Positions 5,839 to 6,452 of a stretch of 6,452 nucleotides of DNA are shown piece after piece. Under the pieces are notes generated by a model. That model did no database searches. It saw only the letters and a list, made by a program, of their open reading frames with translations, and had not been told where the DNA came from. The position numbers and the translations under genes are program-made. The number at the start of each line of letters is the position of its first letter. Position 1 is the first letter of the stretch. The DNA lies in the NCBI GenBank assembly GCA_012270635.1, contig JAAXHX010000110.1, positions 1 to 6,452 of the forward strand. The letters run 5' to 3'. This DNA is from Dehalococcoidia bacterium. Lineage in GTDB: Bacteria; Chloroflexota; Dehalococcoidia; Plut-88900.

Positions 5839-5845
5839 ATAGAAT
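5816..5845 (+). promoter_or_regulatory. Putative promoter of the GPP34 gene
   Basis: TTATCA (5816-5821, four of six matches to the -35 consensus) and TAGAAT (5840-5845, five of six to the -10) are 18 bp apart. Transcription would begin near 5852, leaving a leader of about 34 bases with a good SD. It suggests the GPP34 gene is transcribed independently of the peptidase. Confidence 0.45.
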
Positions 5846-5870
5846 TAGGCAAACCGTTCGGCCCGTCAGG

Positions 5871-5878
5871 GGAGAGGA
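5871..5878 (+). promoter_or_regulatory. Shine-Dalgarno site of the GPP34 gene
   Basis: GGAGAGGA ends seven bases before the ATG at 5886, a strong purine-rich site that supports this start. Confidence 0.6.
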
Positions 5879-5885
5879 CCGCAAA

Positions 5886-6452
5886 ATGCTGAGATTCGCT
5901 GAAGAGATAATACTGATCCTGTTGGACGACGAAAACGGCAAGTTCGTGCGCGTGCCCAGGTGGTCCCTGAACTACGCCCTGGCCGGGGGCGTGCTGATGG
6001 ACCTGGCCATGGAGAACCGCATCGACACGGACCTGGAGAACCTGATTCTCATCGACTCCACGCCCGTCGGGGACAGCCTTCTGGACCCCGTGCTGGCGCA
6101 GATCGCCGAGGGCGGGCAAAAGGACACCCGGTACTGGCTGGAACAGATAGCGGAGCGGGCCCCCGAAATCCGGGAGGAGTCGCTGAACCGGCTGGTTGCC
6201 AACGGCATCCTGGAACGGGAGGATGACCGCTTCATGTGGATGTTCCGGTCACGGCGCTATCCCATGATCGCCGGCGAGGCGGAGCGAGAGGTGAAGCTGC
6301 GCATCATGGGCGTCCTGTTCAGCGACGAAATACCCGACCCCCGGGACGTGATGATCATCTGCCTGGTGGACGCGTGCGGCATCTTCAGGGAGCTGCTGTC
6401 CAGGCGAGAGCTGGGGCAGGTGGCCTCCCGTATAGAGCAGGTGCGGAAGCTG
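5886..6452 (+). CDS. GPP34 (GOLPH3-like) family protein, 3' end outside window
   Basis: 189 codons from ATG 5886, open to the window edge. The start MLRFAEEIILILLDDENGKF, then SLNYALAGGVLMDLAMENRI (27-46), TPVGDSLLDPVL (59-70), a tryptophan-containing helix (TRYWLEQIAE, 81-90), SLNRLVANGILE (99-110) and RRYP (123-126) follow the domain order of the GPP34/GOLPH3 fold. Eukaryotic members bind phosphatidylinositol-4-phosphate on the Golgi; bacterial relatives are common in actinobacteria and related groups, and their role is not established. The Ala before the GG in ALAGG stands where, from memory, human GOLPH3 has a lipid-contacting Arg, so PI4P binding should not be assumed. The protein is predicted to be soluble and cytoplasmic, perhaps peripheral to the membrane. 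Most of the expected domain is present, so the missing part is a short C-terminal helix or a further fused domain. Confidence 0.85.
   Translation, partial: MLRFAEEIILILLDDENGKFVRVPRWSLNYALAGGVLMDLAMENRIDTDLENLILIDSTPVGDSLLDPVLAQIAEGGQKDTRYWLEQIAERAPEIREESLNRLVANGILEREDDRFMWMFRSRRYPMIAGEAEREVKLRIMGVLFSDEIPDPRDVMIICLVDACGIFRELLSRRELGQVASRIEQVRKL

Overview
The window looks like a GC-rich bacterial chromosome fragment. I lean towards Chloroflexota (Dehalococcoidia or SAR202-like) because there are two lipoproteins, one with a Thr/Pro-rich linker after its lipobox cysteine, a bacterial GPP34 protein, and a hypothetical protein of a type also seen in actinobacteria. This placement is an inference from gene content, and an actinobacterial relative cannot be excluded. 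I see no tRNA, rRNA, CRISPR array, insertion sequence or phage gene.

Layout. (1) 1-177 (+) is the 3' end of a gene whose last residues resemble the Exo III motif of an RNase H-fold (DEDDy) nuclease. (2) 385-1185 (+) is a complete conserved hypothetical protein with very characteristic Trp-rich motifs. (3) 1221-2069 (-) is a complete trypsin-like serine protease without a signal peptide, convergent with gene 2. (4) 2070-2272 is a divergent promoter region with two perfect TATAAT hexamers on opposite strands, an inverted repeat around the rightward one, and a strong hairpin in the rightward leader. (5) 2273-4144 (+) is a lipoprotein with 26 uninterrupted Gly-X-Y triplets followed by four tandem Cache-like modules at an exact 129-residue period. 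(6) 4313-5785 (+) is a lipoprotein M28 metallopeptidase with a PA domain and an Asn where the last zinc-binding His is expected. (7) 5886-6452 (+) is the start of a GPP34 (GOLPH3-like) protein with its own SD and a plausible promoter that overlaps a G-quadruplex motif; it runs off the window.

How the genes fit together. Genes 5 and 6 both appear to be anchored at the outer face of the cell. One looks like a multivalent small-molecule binder on a stalk, the other like a peptide-trimming enzyme. A link between them (released amino acids being bound by Cache modules) is only a hypothesis, since they are separated by 168 bp and no shared operon is shown. The other genes have no evident common pathway.

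The most unusual item is gene 5: a lipid-anchored collagen stalk carrying four Cache-like modules with no transmembrane or signalling domain, whose last module has lost the putative ligand-pocket motifs of the other three. I do not see a multi-gene defence or mobile system here.
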